From: DASXUL01 sp036504855
GTDB taxonomy: Bacteria > Armatimonadota > DTGP01 > JAKQQT01
Direction: 5' to 3'
Assembly: GCA_036504855.1 (NCBI GenBank)
Contig: DASXUL010000058.1
Coordinates: 9,801-73,800 of the forward strand
DNA length: 64,000 nt
How positions within the stretch are numbered: position 1 is the first letter of the stretch; each line of letters begins with the position of its first letter. The notes under the pieces were generated by a model. That model worked only from the letters and a program-made list of their open reading frames with translations. It did not search any database and had not been told where the DNA came from. Made by a program: the position numbers and the translations under genes. Below are positions 33,838 through 42,771 of this stretch, one piece after another.

Positions 33838-35565
33838 CTACGCAGAAGCGCGTTTACGGGAGACGAACTCCAGCAACGCTTCCAGCGGCTGGGCATTGAG
33901 GATGTTCCGGCTTTCGCACCACGCGCGGCGCGCAACGGTGATGCCAAGATCCACCCAGGTTAAGTGGTCGGGGTGGTGGGCATCCGAGTCCACGCATATC
34001 CACGCGCCGGCCAGCCGTGCGGAGCGCGCCTGGATATCGTTCAGATCCAGGCGGTCCGGTCCGCTGTTGATTTCCAGCGCCGTGCCGGTGCGGGCGGCGG
34101 CTCGGATGATCTCATCCATGTCAACGTCGATACCTTCGCGCCGGTTCAAGATGCGGCCGGTGGGGTGGGCGACGAGGTTCACGTATGGGCTCTCGATGGC
34201 GCGGATTACCCGGGCTGTCTGCTCCTCCCGGCTACGGCCGAAGGAACCGTGCACGCTGGCCACCACCCAGTCAAGCATCGCCAGCGTTTCATCGTCGTAA
34301 TCCAACGTACCGTCGGCGCGGATGTTCACCTCCGTGCCGTGCAGGATGCGGAACGGCGCCAGTTCTGAGTTCAGTTGCCGCACTTCCTCGGCCTGTTTGA
34401 CGAGACGGTCCACCTTCAGGCCGTTGGCCACCCCAAGGCCCTGGCTGTGGTCGGTTATGGCCATATAGGCGTAGCCTCGGTGCATGCACGCCCGGGCCAT
34501 GGCTTCGATAGAGGCCGCGCCATCCGAGTAGGTGGAATGCATATGCAGGTCGCCCTTGAGGTCGTCCGCGGAGACGAGCGCGGGCAGGCGGCCTTCCAGC
34601 GCGGCCTGCACTTCGCCGCGGTCCTCACGCATTTCCGGCGGCACGAACGCCATGCCCAGCGCGGCGTACATGTCCTCCTCTGAGCGCCCGCCAAGCGCAA
34701 CTCCGGCGGCGTCGTATACGCCGTACTGGTTCAGCAGCCAGCCCCGGGCCTTTGCCAGTTCCCGCAGCCGGATGGAGTGCGCCTCGGACCCGGTGGCCGT
34801 GAGGAGCGCCGCGCCGAACGACTCGGGCGGCACAACCATCAGGTCACATGGGAGGTTGGACTCCAGGAGCGCCACAGCCTTCTTCTCGCCATGCGCCTCC
34901 ACCTTCTCCACCTGCGGCAGGCGAGTGAAGGCGTCCAGGATGGCGCTCAAGTCAGGGCCAGTGGCAACGAGGTCCAGGTCTCCCACGGTGTCCCGCCAGC
35001 GGCGCACGGAGCCGCCGATCTCCGCGCGATCAATACCCGGCTCCGATCGAAGGGCAGCCAGGATGTCATCGACCACGGGAAGAGCGTCCACGAGCAGGCG
35101 ACGGGCCGCCCACTTCTTCATGCGGCCGAGGTTGGCCACAATACTATCCGCCGTCTTCTTGCCGAACCCGGGAACGTCCTCCAGCCGGCCAGACCGCGCC
35201 GCTTTCTCCAACTCGGCGAGAGTGGCTACGCCGAGGGCCTGGTGGATGGTTCGGGCCCGCTTGGGGCCGAGGCCTGGCACATTGAGCAGGTCGAGGAGGC
35301 CGGGCGGGACCTGGCTGGTGAGCTCGTCCAGCACATCAGAACGTCCGGCGGAGATCAACTCGGAAATCGTCTCGGCCAGGCTCTCGCCGATGCCGGCGAT
35401 TCCACGCAACTCCCCGCGGGCGTGAATGTCGGCGGCGTCTTCGGTGAGCGACTCGATACGGCGTGCCGCGTTGCGGTAGGCGTTAGCGCGGAACGCGGAT
35501 TCGCCCAGAATCTCCAACAAGTCGGCGATGCGTTCCAGCGTCTCGGCGATCTGCTTGTTGTTCAT
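33838..35565 (-). CDS. polX: PolX-type DNA polymerase with PHP domain
   Basis: A 575-residue family X polymerase/3'-5' exonuclease. The N-terminal 8-kDa and thumb-like region has helix-hairpin-helix motifs (GIAGIGESLAETISELI; VPGLGPKRARTIHQALG; VPGFGKKTADSIVANL). The nucleotidyltransferase core has IGGSVRRWRDTVGDLDLVAT with catalytic GDLDLV. The C-terminal PHP domain (about 335-575) has LKGDLHMHSTYSDGAASIEA, AITDHSQGLGV and VVASVHGSF. It fills short gaps in base-excision repair. The ATG at 35565 begins NNKQIAETLERIADLLEILG, the family's usual start. Confidence 0.94.
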   Translation of the reverse strand: MNNKQIAETLERIADLLEILGESAFRANAYRNAARRIESLTEDAADIHARGELRGIAGIGESLAETISELISAGRSDVLDELTSQVPPGLLDLLNVPGLGPKRARTIHQALGVATLAELEKAARSGRLEDVPGFGKKTADSIVANLGRMKKWAARRLLVDALPVVDDILAALRSEPGIDRAEIGGSVRRWRDTVGDLDLVATGPDLSAILDAFTRLPQVEKVEAHGEKKAVALLESNLPCDLMVVPPESFGAALLTATGSEAHSIRLRELAKARGWLLNQYGVYDAAGVALGGRSEEDMYAALGMAFVPPEMREDRGEVQAALEGRLPALVSADDLKGDLHMHSTYSDGAASIEAMARACMHRGYAYMAITDHSQGLGVANGLKVDRLVKQAEEVRQLNSELAPFRILHGTEVNIRADGTLDYDDETLAMLDWVVASVHGSFGRSREEQTARVIRAIESPYVNLVAHPTGRILNRREGIDVDMDEIIRAAARTGTALEINSGPDRLDLNDIQARSARLAGAWICVDSDAHHPDHLTWVDLGITVARRAWCESRNILNAQPLEALLEFVSRKRASA

Positions 35566-35629
35566 AATGAGGATTGTATCACGCGTCGCCTTCAATGGGT
35601 GAGCCAAGGCATACGGGAGGTTCAGCGGG

Positions 35630-35806
35630 ATGATCCGGAGGAATGCGCGACTGTTCGGCTACCTGATCGTGCTGGCGTTGGTGGCGTTGATGATGTTCTA
35701 CTTCGACCGCGCCAGCCGCACTCCGGAGCCGGACCCCGGCCGGCAGGAGAACAACCTGCCGGAGATCGGCCATGTGCCAACGCCGGAACAGGTGCATGGG
35801 AAATAG
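35630..35806 (+). CDS. 58-residue single-pass membrane protein
   Basis: A short gene encoding MIRRNARLFGYLIVLALVAL followed by MMFYFDRAS: a basic N-terminus, one hydrophobic helix (about 9-25) and a Pro/Glu-rich hydrophilic tail of about 30 residues (RTPEPDPGRQENNLPEIGHV). GGGAGG about nine bases before the ATG at 35630 is a good ribosome site. The topology fits N-in/C-out with the tail in the periplasm. It is divergent from polX and ends at the left arm of a long inverted repeat. No known family; it could be a regulatory or assembly microprotein. Confidence 0.6.
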   Translation: MIRRNARLFGYLIVLALVALMMFYFDRASRTPEPDPGRQENNLPEIGHVPTPEQVHGK

Positions 35807-35811
35807 TCATC

Positions 35812-35923
35812 AGTCATCAGTCATCAGTCGTCAGTTATCAGCTCGGAAGCCCTGGTCCATGAGCGAACACATCTCACGGACCGGGCTTCCGGGCTGTTAA
35901 CTGACGACTGACGACTGATGACT
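35812..35923. terminator. Long imperfect inverted repeat between convergent genes
   Basis: The left arm (35812-35858) and the right arm (35878-35923) are imperfect reverse complements. The outer parts consist of TCATCAGTCGTCAGT units; the inner part, GGAAGCCCTGGTCC against GGACCGGGCTTCC, forms a strong stem around a 19-base loop. It lies between the small membrane-protein gene (+) and the NFACT gene (-), so it probably ends both transcripts. Confidence 0.65.
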
Positions 35924-35928
35924 ACAAG

Positions 35929-37602
35929 CTATCTCCCCTCCACGTAGAGGGTCTTCTCGCGTTCGTAAGTGACGCGGCCAGGGGCGGCGTTTCGAGGCTT
36001 GCGCACGTAGCGGCGCAACGTGTAATCGACCGGTATGACTCCGGATGCCTTTGCCTCGCTGCGGGCCGCCACCAGCTCCGCGGCGCGTTGAAGCGTGGCG
36101 GGCGGCACGCGTTCCGGGTGTTTGCCCGTCTTGATGACGGCGTGGGCCGAGGCCGCCGCGCGCACGTGGAACCAGATGTCGGTCGCGTCCGATGCGCGCG
36201 TCGTCAGGTAATCGTTGCCTGTCGCGTTTTCGCCCACCCAGATGGGCCAGCCCTCCTCCGACGTGAAACGGCGGATGCGAACTCCCGGCGGGAACTCCGG
36301 CTCGCGCTTCTTGTCGCGCGGGGCGGCCTGACCAGGCTCCGCGGACCACTTGCCCACCAGTTGGGCGAGTGCCGTTTCATCCGCGGCGTACGCCTCGGCG
36401 CGGCGGGCAGCCAGGTCCGCTTCCCGCGCATCCAGTTCCCTTGACTGCTCGGGAACGCGCTCCGCCGCGGCGCGGGCCTTGCGCTGACGGGCGAAGTAGG
36501 ACTCGGCATTCTCCCGGGGGGAGAGCGTAGTATCCAGCGGGATCACCAACAGGCGCATCTCGGGGTCGTAGTAGTTCGTCAGGCTGACTGCGGCGGCGCC
36601 CTTCTCGACGGCGTGCGCGTTGGCGGCCAGGATCTCACCCATCACGCGCCAGCCCTCCGCGCGGTCGACGTCGTCCGCGATGCGCCTCAGGTCCTCCCTC
36701 CGCCGTTCGAGGACGTGGGCTTCGCGATCCAGGATGGCGTCGGCCTCATGCAGGAGAGCGGAGCGCACCGCGCCGTCGGTGCGCCGCGCATAGACTTCGT
36801 CCAGGGCCTCCGATATCGTGGCCGTCGGCCGGACGCCGAATGCCGGGGGCGTCATCGATGCGAGGGGCCACGCGCCGATCGGTTCGCCAAATCCATCGAG
36901 AAGCACGGCCGGTTCGAACGCGCCGCGCCGCGCCGCATCCAGCAGCGCGTGGAACGCTGCGTCCGGATCGGCAGTCAACAGGCGCCCGGCCAGAAACGGG
37001 CTCATTCCGCCGTACGTGTCAATGAGCCATTTCGGCGTAAGGGGTGAAGGGCGCTCCTCCCAGAGCCGATCAAGTGACTCCCGCGGCGCGTCCCACAGCG
37101 ACGGCTTGCCGCTGGGCGGCAGGGCGGGGTAAGGGCGGCCAGGCAGGATAACGCGGTGGCTCATCTTGGGGCCAACGTGCTTGATCGCTTCCAGAACGCT
37201 GCCGCCCTCATCCAGCAGGATGACGTTGCTGTGCCGGCCCATCATTTCGGCGACGAGTTGCAGCCGCCCGTGAGGGCCTCCCACAGTCAGGCGCAACACG
37301 CGGTCGGCGCCGTCCTGCTCCACGGAGATCACACGGCCGCCTTCCAGATACTTGCGCAGCGCCATGCAGAATGGCGGCGGCTCCGAGGGGTTACTGAACT
37401 CGCGGGTCGTCAGGTGCGCGCGGAAACGCTCCGGATGCGTGCAGAGAAGCAGCCGACCATTGCGTCCGTTGCCATAGAGGCGCAGGTGGATGGTATGCTG
37501 ATCCGGCTGCCGCACCTTCTGAACTTGAACTCCGGGGATCCAGGACTGCAACTCGATGCAGAGAGCGCGCAGCGTAAGGCTATCGAACGTTGGAGCCTTC
37601 AC
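35929..37602 (-). CDS. rqcH: NFACT-family RqcH/Rqc2 homologue
   Basis: A 557-residue protein. The NFACT-N domain begins FDSLTLRALCIELQSWIPGV and has QVQKVRQPDQHTIHLRLYG, then AEMMGRHSNVILLD, the block typical of RqcH. Two helix-hairpin-helix-like turns and a coiled coil (about 300-420) follow, then the C-terminal NFACT-R domain with FTSEEGWPIWVGENATGNDY and ASDATDIWFHVRAAASAHAV, and VDYTLRRYVRKPRNA. RqcH adds C-terminal alanine tails to stalled nascent chains on 50S subunits and is also annotated as a fibronectin-binding protein. The GTG at 37602 overlaps the prmA stop (GTGA), so the two are coupled. Confidence 0.9.
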   Translation of the reverse strand: MKAPTFDSLTLRALCIELQSWIPGVQVQKVRQPDQHTIHLRLYGNGRNGRLLLCTHPERFRAHLTTREFSNPSEPPPFCMALRKYLEGGRVISVEQDGADRVLRLTVGGPHGRLQLVAEMMGRHSNVILLDEGGSVLEAIKHVGPKMSHRVILPGRPYPALPPSGKPSLWDAPRESLDRLWEERPSPLTPKWLIDTYGGMSPFLAGRLLTADPDAAFHALLDAARRGAFEPAVLLDGFGEPIGAWPLASMTPPAFGVRPTATISEALDEVYARRTDGAVRSALLHEADAILDREAHVLERRREDLRRIADDVDRAEGWRVMGEILAANAHAVEKGAAAVSLTNYYDPEMRLLVIPLDTTLSPRENAESYFARQRKARAAAERVPEQSRELDAREADLAARRAEAYAADETALAQLVGKWSAEPGQAAPRDKKREPEFPPGVRIRRFTSEEGWPIWVGENATGNDYLTTRASDATDIWFHVRAAASAHAVIKTGKHPERVPPATLQRAAELVAARSEAKASGVIPVDYTLRRYVRKPRNAAPGRVTYEREKTLYVEGR

Positions 37603-38480
37603 GCGATCCTCCTGCAGACCATTCCCACGCATTGATGCTCCATGTCGCGCCGTTCCTCGATAAGACAGAACGGGGCAAGCGCCGCGGCGACGCCGTTCGC
37701 TACCGCTCCCGCCTCTTCATCCGTATCGCCGTAGATCCCGCTGGCGAGAAACAGGCCGTCCGGGTGCAAATGCGCGGCTACGTACGGGGCGATTTCGACC
37801 ACGCTGGGCGCTCCGCCCATGTTGGAGACGATGAGATCAAACCGCCCACTCAGGTCGGCGGCGCTGCCGGCATGCACATCGGCCTCCACGCCATTGCATT
37901 TGAGGTTGTGGCGCGCCTCTGCAACGGCAGCCTCGTCGCGGTCCACTGCCTGAATGCGGGAAGCTCCCAGGCGCGCGGCGGCGATGGACAGCACGCCCGA
38001 CCCGCAGCCCACATCCGCCACGCGGCTGCCGTAGCAGAGGAGCTCGGCAAGCTGGAGCATCGGCAGCTTCGTGGTGGCGTGCGTGCCGAGGCCGAACGCA
38101 AGCCCCGGCTCGATCAGGATGTCCAACGTTCCCGGCTCTGATGGGTGCCACGGAGCGCGGACGAGGAACGGACCGATGCGCTGGGGGCCGGCCGACGACA
38201 GCGGCAGCATCGTTGGGTACCCGTGCGGGCATTGCTGCCACTGCGGAATCGAGCGGAGCCGCATGTAGAACTCTCGGGCCTCCGCCGCCTTCTTGAGGCG
38301 GCCGAGCGACGCCTGAGCAGCGCATTCCTCCGCCTCCGCCAAGGGCATCCCCTCTGACGTGGCGATGGCCTCGGCAGCCGCCTGCACATCCACGACGAGG
38401 ATGCCATCTCCGGTGGCGATATGCAGGTAGCGGCCGGGATAGGGGCCGTGAGCGCGGATCATCTGAAAGGCGTTGGTCAT
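37599..38480 (-). CDS. prmA: Ribosomal protein L11 methyltransferase-like protein
   Basis: A 293-residue methyltransferase. LDILIEPGLAFGLGTHATTK is close to the PrmA signature (xxPGxAFGTGxHxTT), followed by motif I VADVGCGSGVLSIAAARLGA, IQAVDRDEAAVAEARHN and FDLIVSNMGGAPSVVEIAPY. The N-terminal 100 residues are helical and unlike E. coli PrmA, and the catalytic FGTGTH is FGLGTH, so the substrate may differ. It overlaps the rqcH start by four bases; both act around the large ribosomal subunit. It is divergent from the beta-lactamase/NamZ gene, with a 50-bp palindrome between them. Confidence 0.75.
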   Translation of the reverse strand: MTNAFQMIRAHGPYPGRYLHIATGDGILVVDVQAAAEAIATSEGMPLAEAEECAAQASLGRLKKAAEAREFYMRLRSIPQWQQCPHGYPTMLPLSSAGPQRIGPFLVRAPWHPSEPGTLDILIEPGLAFGLGTHATTKLPMLQLAELLCYGSRVADVGCGSGVLSIAAARLGASRIQAVDRDEAAVAEARHNLKCNGVEADVHAGSAADLSGRFDLIVSNMGGAPSVVEIAPYVAAHLHPDGLFLASGIYGDTDEEAGAVANGVAAALAPFCLIEERRDMEHQCVGMVCRRIA

Positions 38481-38551
38481 GGGCGGTTCTCTGGACTGAG
38501 CGGAGTGGGCGGAGCCAGCTTGAAGGCGGGCCGGTTCACCCCTCACGTTAT

Positions 38552-38601
38552 GCGCGGGCATCAGGCCGAATCAACCGGTTGATTCGGCCTGATGCCCGCG
38601 C
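38552..38601. promoter_or_regulatory. Perfect 50-bp palindrome in divergent intergenic region
   Basis: 38552-38576 is the exact reverse complement of 38577-38601, with no spacer: the left arm starts GCGCGGGCATCAGGCCG and the centre is AACCGGTT. It lies between the starts of prmA (38480, -) and the fusion gene (38644, +). It could extrude as a cruciform or fold into a very stable RNA hairpin in the leader of the plus-strand gene. Confidence 0.7.
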
Positions 38602-38643
38602 GATACTGTGCAGACAGAACCCCCACTGGAGGATAGGCGCCCC

Positions 38644-41082
38644 ATGTGTACGCGTAAGCCGTTCGCCCTGCTGGCAGGGCTGGTAGCATTCTCGATCTCG
38701 ACTCTAGCAGCCGGGCTTCCCATGGCGAAACCCCTGGAGGCCGGGATGGATCCGGCCGCCCTGACCCGTATCGACGGCCTCATCCGCAAGGATATCGCCG
38801 ACGGGAAGATCCCGGGCGCCGTCTGCATCGTCGGGCACAAGGGCCGCATCGTTTACCGCAAGGCCTTCGGCTATGCCGCCCTCCAACCGACCAGGCGGCT
38901 TATGACGGTTGACGCCGTGTTCGATATGGCTTCGCTGACCAAGGTCACCGCCACCGCCCCGAGTATCATGAAGCTCGTTGAGGAAGGACGGCTGACGCTG
39001 GCGACCGATATGGCCACCGTGTGGCCAGCCTATGCAGCGAACGGCAAGGGCGAGATCACGATCCGCCAGCTTCTAACCCACAGCGCAGGACTCTCGCCGG
39101 GACACGCGTTCTTCTCCAAATACGGCGACGCGAACAAGGGGAAGCGCCCCGGCGGCCCCGGGTGGACCAGCGTCCACGACAACGTGATGCGCGACCTTGA
39201 GGAAGCCAGGCTATACTACACGCCAGACTCCAGGTTCACGTACAGTGATGATGGTTTCATAACGCTGGGCGAGATTGTGCGCCGCGTCAGCGGGAAGAGC
39301 GTGGCGGAGTTCGCGAAAGAGAACCTCTTTGGCCCCTTGAAGATGAAGGACACCACCTACCTGCCCGGCCCAGCGCTGGCGAAGCGCGCCGCGCCCACTG
39401 AGATGCGATGGGGCAGGTGGCTACAGGGCGAGGTGCACGACCCCAGCGCCTGGTCTTTGGGCGGAGTGGCCGGGCACGCGGGGCTCTTCAGCACTGCAGA
39501 TGACATGGCCCGTTACGCCCAGATGTACCTGAACGGCGGCGAGCTGGACGGGGTTCGCGTTCTCAGCCAGGCGACCGTTCGTCGGATGATCAACCCGGCC
39601 ACACCCATCGGACTGCCCGTGCGGGGCCTCGGTTGGGACATCAACTCGGATTACACGAAGCGCGGCGATCTGTTCGCCGCCCAGTCGTTCGGGCATACCG
39701 GCTGGACGGGCACGTGTCTCTGGGCCGACCCCACTTCGCAGACCTTCGTCGTGCTGCTGACCAACCGCAACCACGTTAAGAACGGCAATGTGCTGCCGCT
39801 CGAGTGGCGGATCTCCACCGTTGTGGCGGCCGCCGTCACAGATATGCCCGCCGCGCAGCGCACGGCCGCCTTCGCTCCGCCGCGCGACGAGATGGTCCCA
39901 GAGGCGCCAACGCCGGCGCCGGCGCCGCGGATGAACACGCTTTCCGGCATCGACGTGCTGGAGGCGGAGAAGTTTGATCGCCTGAAGGGGCGCAAGATCG
40001 GCCTGATCACGAACCCCAGTGGCCTCGACCGTCAGCGCCGCGCCACGGCGGACGTGCTGTTCGAGCAATCGAAGGCGGGAACGTTCAACCTTGTGGCCCT
40101 CTTCGGGCCGGAACACGGCATCCGCGCCGACGTGGACGACGTGGTACTGGACTCTCACGATTCCATGACCGGCTTGCCGGTTTTCAGTCTGTACAACTAC
40201 AAAACAGACACCTACAAGCCTACCCCGGCGATGCTGAAGGGCATCGATACGCTGGTCTACGATGTGCAAGATATCGGCGTGCGCTACTACACCTTCATCA
40301 CCACGCTCGGCCATGCACTGGAGGCGGCCAAGGAGAATGGCATCCGCGTGGTGGTGTTGGACCGGCCGAACCCCGTGAACGGGGCGGTTGTCGACGGGCC
40401 CACACTGGCGTTGGAGAAGCGCGGATTCGCATCGTGGGCGCCGACGCCTGTTCGCCACGGAATGACCGTTGGCGAACTCGCCCTGTTCTTCAACGACGCG
40501 CTGAACATCCATGCGGACCTGGATGTCGTTCACATGCAGAACTGGCAGCGCCGCCTGTGGTTCGACGAGACGGGACTGCCGTGGGTGAACCCCAGCCCCA
40601 ATATCCGGGATCTGAATGAGGCCAGCCTCTATCCGGCAATCGGTTTGCTGGAATCCGCCAACCTGAGCGTGGGTCGCGGCACCGATCGGCCGTTCGAGTT
40701 GTTTGGAGCGCCCTACATCAATGACGTTCAACTGGCTGAAGAGCTGAACCGTCGTAACATCCCGGGGATGCGCTTTACTCCGATCCGGTTCACGCCGAAG
40801 TCCAGCGCCTTTAAGGGCGAGGAGTGCGGCGGCGTGAGCGTTGAACTCGTCGACCGCGACGCGATGTCCGGCTGCCGCGCCGGCGCCGAAATCCTGGACG
40901 CCCTGCGGCGTCTCTACGGCGCCGACGCCGTGAAGATCGAAGGCACAAAAGGAATGTTCGGCACAAAGGCCACGCCGGATGCCATCATCGCCGGCGAGCC
41001 CGTGGACCGCATCGCCGCCGCCTGGCAGAAGGACGTGGACGCCTTCCGCCAGGCCCGGCGAAAGTACCTCCTGTACCCGTAA
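38644..41082 (+). CDS. Secreted fusion: class C beta-lactamase-like serine hydrolase plus DUF1343/NamZ
   Basis: An 812-residue protein with signal peptide FALLAGLVAFSISTLAAG. Domain 1 (about 30-415) is a beta-lactamase/esterase fold: nucleophile motif MASLTK (Ser97, Lys100), FTYSDDGFITLGE for the Tyr motif (YSD), and FGHTGWTGTCLW as the HTG box. Domain 2 (about 437-812) is DUF1343: IGLITNPSGLDRQRRATADV, LFGPEHGIRADVDD, LVYDVQDIGVRYYTFITTLG, VVLDRPNPVNGAVVDGP, as in NamZ, an exo-beta-N-acetylmuramidase of peptidoglycan recycling. In other bacteria the two functions are encoded by neighbouring genes (NamZ and an AmiE-like or serine hydrolase). GGAGG nine bases before the ATG supports the start. 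Confidence 0.9.
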   Translation: MCTRKPFALLAGLVAFSISTLAAGLPMAKPLEAGMDPAALTRIDGLIRKDIADGKIPGAVCIVGHKGRIVYRKAFGYAALQPTRRLMTVDAVFDMASLTKVTATAPSIMKLVEEGRLTLATDMATVWPAYAANGKGEITIRQLLTHSAGLSPGHAFFSKYGDANKGKRPGGPGWTSVHDNVMRDLEEARLYYTPDSRFTYSDDGFITLGEIVRRVSGKSVAEFAKENLFGPLKMKDTTYLPGPALAKRAAPTEMRWGRWLQGEVHDPSAWSLGGVAGHAGLFSTADDMARYAQMYLNGGELDGVRVLSQATVRRMINPATPIGLPVRGLGWDINSDYTKRGDLFAAQSFGHTGWTGTCLWADPTSQTFVVLLTNRNHVKNGNVLPLEWRISTVVAAAVTDMPAAQRTAAFAPPRDEMVPEAPTPAPAPRMNTLSGIDVLEAEKFDRLKGRKIGLITNPSGLDRQRRATADVLFEQSKAGTFNLVALFGPEHGIRADVDDVVLDSHDSMTGLPVFSLYNYKTDTYKPTPAMLKGIDTLVYDVQDIGVRYYTFITTLGHALEAAKENGIRVVVLDRPNPVNGAVVDGPTLALEKRGFASWAPTPVRHGMTVGELALFFNDALNIHADLDVVHMQNWQRRLWFDETGLPWVNPSPNIRDLNEASLYPAIGLLESANLSVGRGTDRPFELFGAPYINDVQLAEELNRRNIPGMRFTPIRFTPKSSAFKGEECGGVSVELVDRDAMSGCRAGAEILDALRRLYGADAVKIEGTKGMFGTKATPDAIIAGEPVDRIAAAWQKDVDAFRQARRKYLLYP

Positions 41083-41123
41083 CCGATTGGACACCGGCGC
41101 CGAACCGAAAGGAAACCTAACCC

Positions 41124-42752
41124 GTGATAATAACCGCGCTTCTGGCGGCCTCCCTGTTCGCGCAGACGCCTTCGGACCGGCCGCCGCTGCCGCTCGCCCC
41201 CGCGTCCGCGGCGCCATCAACGGCCGCGGCGCAGCCCGGATCAGCCCGCGGCCGGCAGCCCGCGGGAGCCACTCCCGCTGCTCCAGACCGCGCGCCGTCC
41301 GCCGAGAAGCCGAAGGATCCGGCCGACGACGACACGCCCGTGGTAACGCGCCACCAGATAACCTTGAACGGCAAACCGCTGAAATACACGGCAACAGCCG
41401 GGATGATGCCGCTGAAGAGCGACACCGGGGAGGTGGATGCGCGCATCTTCTATGTCGCCTACACGTTGGACGACTCGGAGTCCACCCGCCCACTTACCTT
41501 CGCATTCAATGGAGGGCCCGGCTCGTCCGCCGTGTGGCTCCACATGGGGGCGCTCGGACCGCGCCGCGTGAAATTGCTCGACAACGGCGGCATGCCGCCT
41601 CCTCCGTTTCAGGTAGTGGACAACGAGGATACCTGGTTGGACGATACCGACCTCGTGTTCATCGATCCGGTGGGCACCGGGTTCAGCCATGCCGCCAAGC
41701 CCGAGGACAACCGCAAGTACTGGGGCGTGCAGCCCGACCTCAACTCCATGGAGCAGTTCGTGCGGCTGTACGTTGCGCGCAATGAGCGATGGTCATCGCC
41801 GCTGTTCGTGGCGGGAGAGAGCTACGGAACGTTCAGAGCCGCCGGCCTGGCGGGCGCGCTCAATGACGACGGCATCGCTCTGAACGGGGTCATCCTGATC
41901 TCCACGATCCTCAAGATGGGCGGAGGGGCCGATGATATGTCATCCGTCCTGAATCTGCCGACCTACGCGGCCACCGCGTGGTATCACAAGAAGCTTCCGG
42001 CTGACCTGCAATCGCGCCCGTTGGGAAGTCTGCTGCCTGAGGTTGAAGCGTGGGCGCTGGGCGACTACAACGCATCTCTCGTTCAGGGCGACCGCCTGCC
42101 GGCCGCGCGACGGGACAAAGTGGTATCAACGCTTTCCCGATACACTGGCCTGGCGCGGTCCTACGTAGACGACGCGAACCTGCGGATCTCGGACTCGCGC
42201 TTCTACAAGGAGCTTCTTCGAGACCGCAAGAGAACCGTCGGCCGGTTCGACACGCGCGTTCTGGGCGTGGACCCTGACGCCGCCGGTGAGCGGGCCGACT
42301 ATGATCCCAGTGAGACCGCGGTGACCCCGCCATTCACCATGGCCTTCAACCAATACGTGCGCTCGGAACTGGGCTTCAAATCCGATCGCCAGTACGGCAT
42401 TCTGGTCCCGATTCCATGGGACTTCGGCTCCGGCATGGGCGGGTTCGGGCGGCGTAACGGGGCCGACACCAGCGGCGCCCTACGCGATGCGATGACACAG
42501 AACCCATACCTGAAGGTCTTCGTGGCGGAAGGTCACTACGATCTGGCGACGCCGTATTTCGCCGTTGAGGACACGCTGAGCCACATGCGGCTGGACGAAG
42601 AGGCGCGCGGCCGGATCAGCAGCGCGCAATACGATGCCGGCCACATGGTCTACACGGACGCGCCGTCGCGCCACAAGCTGAAGGCGGATGTATCGAGGTT
42701 CCTGCGCAATGCGGCGTCGCCGGCTCTTTCACCAGGCCAGCCAGCCCGCTAG
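41124..42752 (+). CDS. Secreted S10-family serine carboxypeptidase
   Basis: A 542-residue protein. A short signal (MIITALLAASLFAQ) is followed by a Pro/Ala-rich segment (about 15-75). The S10 alpha/beta-hydrolase core has LTFAFNGGPGSSAVWLHMGA (oxyanion region), FIDPVGTGFSHAA, LFVAGESYGTFRAAGLAGAL with the nucleophile Ser, VAEGHYDLATPYFAVE with the Asp, and AQYDAGHMVYTD with the His. It removes C-terminal residues from peptides at low pH in known members. GGAAACC-type ribosome site before the GTG at 41124. It follows the NamZ fusion by 42 bases, and the two may form a peptide/peptidoglycan scavenging unit. Confidence 0.9.
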   Translation: MIITALLAASLFAQTPSDRPPLPLAPASAAPSTAAAQPGSARGRQPAGATPAAPDRAPSAEKPKDPADDDTPVVTRHQITLNGKPLKYTATAGMMPLKSDTGEVDARIFYVAYTLDDSESTRPLTFAFNGGPGSSAVWLHMGALGPRRVKLLDNGGMPPPPFQVVDNEDTWLDDTDLVFIDPVGTGFSHAAKPEDNRKYWGVQPDLNSMEQFVRLYVARNERWSSPLFVAGESYGTFRAAGLAGALNDDGIALNGVILISTILKMGGGADDMSSVLNLPTYAATAWYHKKLPADLQSRPLGSLLPEVEAWALGDYNASLVQGDRLPAARRDKVVSTLSRYTGLARSYVDDANLRISDSRFYKELLRDRKRTVGRFDTRVLGVDPDAAGERADYDPSETAVTPPFTMAFNQYVRSELGFKSDRQYGILVPIPWDFGSGMGGFGRRNGADTSGALRDAMTQNPYLKVFVAEGHYDLATPYFAVEDTLSHMRLDEEARGRISSAQYDAGHMVYTDAPSRHKLKADVSRFLRNAASPALSPGQPAR

Positions 42753-42756
42753 GCGG
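42741..42756 (+). repeat. Outer direct repeat, copy 1
   Basis: CCAGCCCGCTAGGCGG, spanning the stop codon of the S10 peptidase gene. An identical 16-mer lies at 44218-44233; weaker similarity extends about 10 bases upstream. The pair bounds the toxin-antitoxin region. Confidence 0.6.
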
Positions 42757-42771
42757 GAACGCATCCGGCTC

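Noticed and set aside
39421..41493. 690-codon minus-strand frame opposite the beta-lactamase/NamZ fusion
   Set aside because: The plus-strand fusion explains the DNA fully; the antisense product has no recognisable feature.
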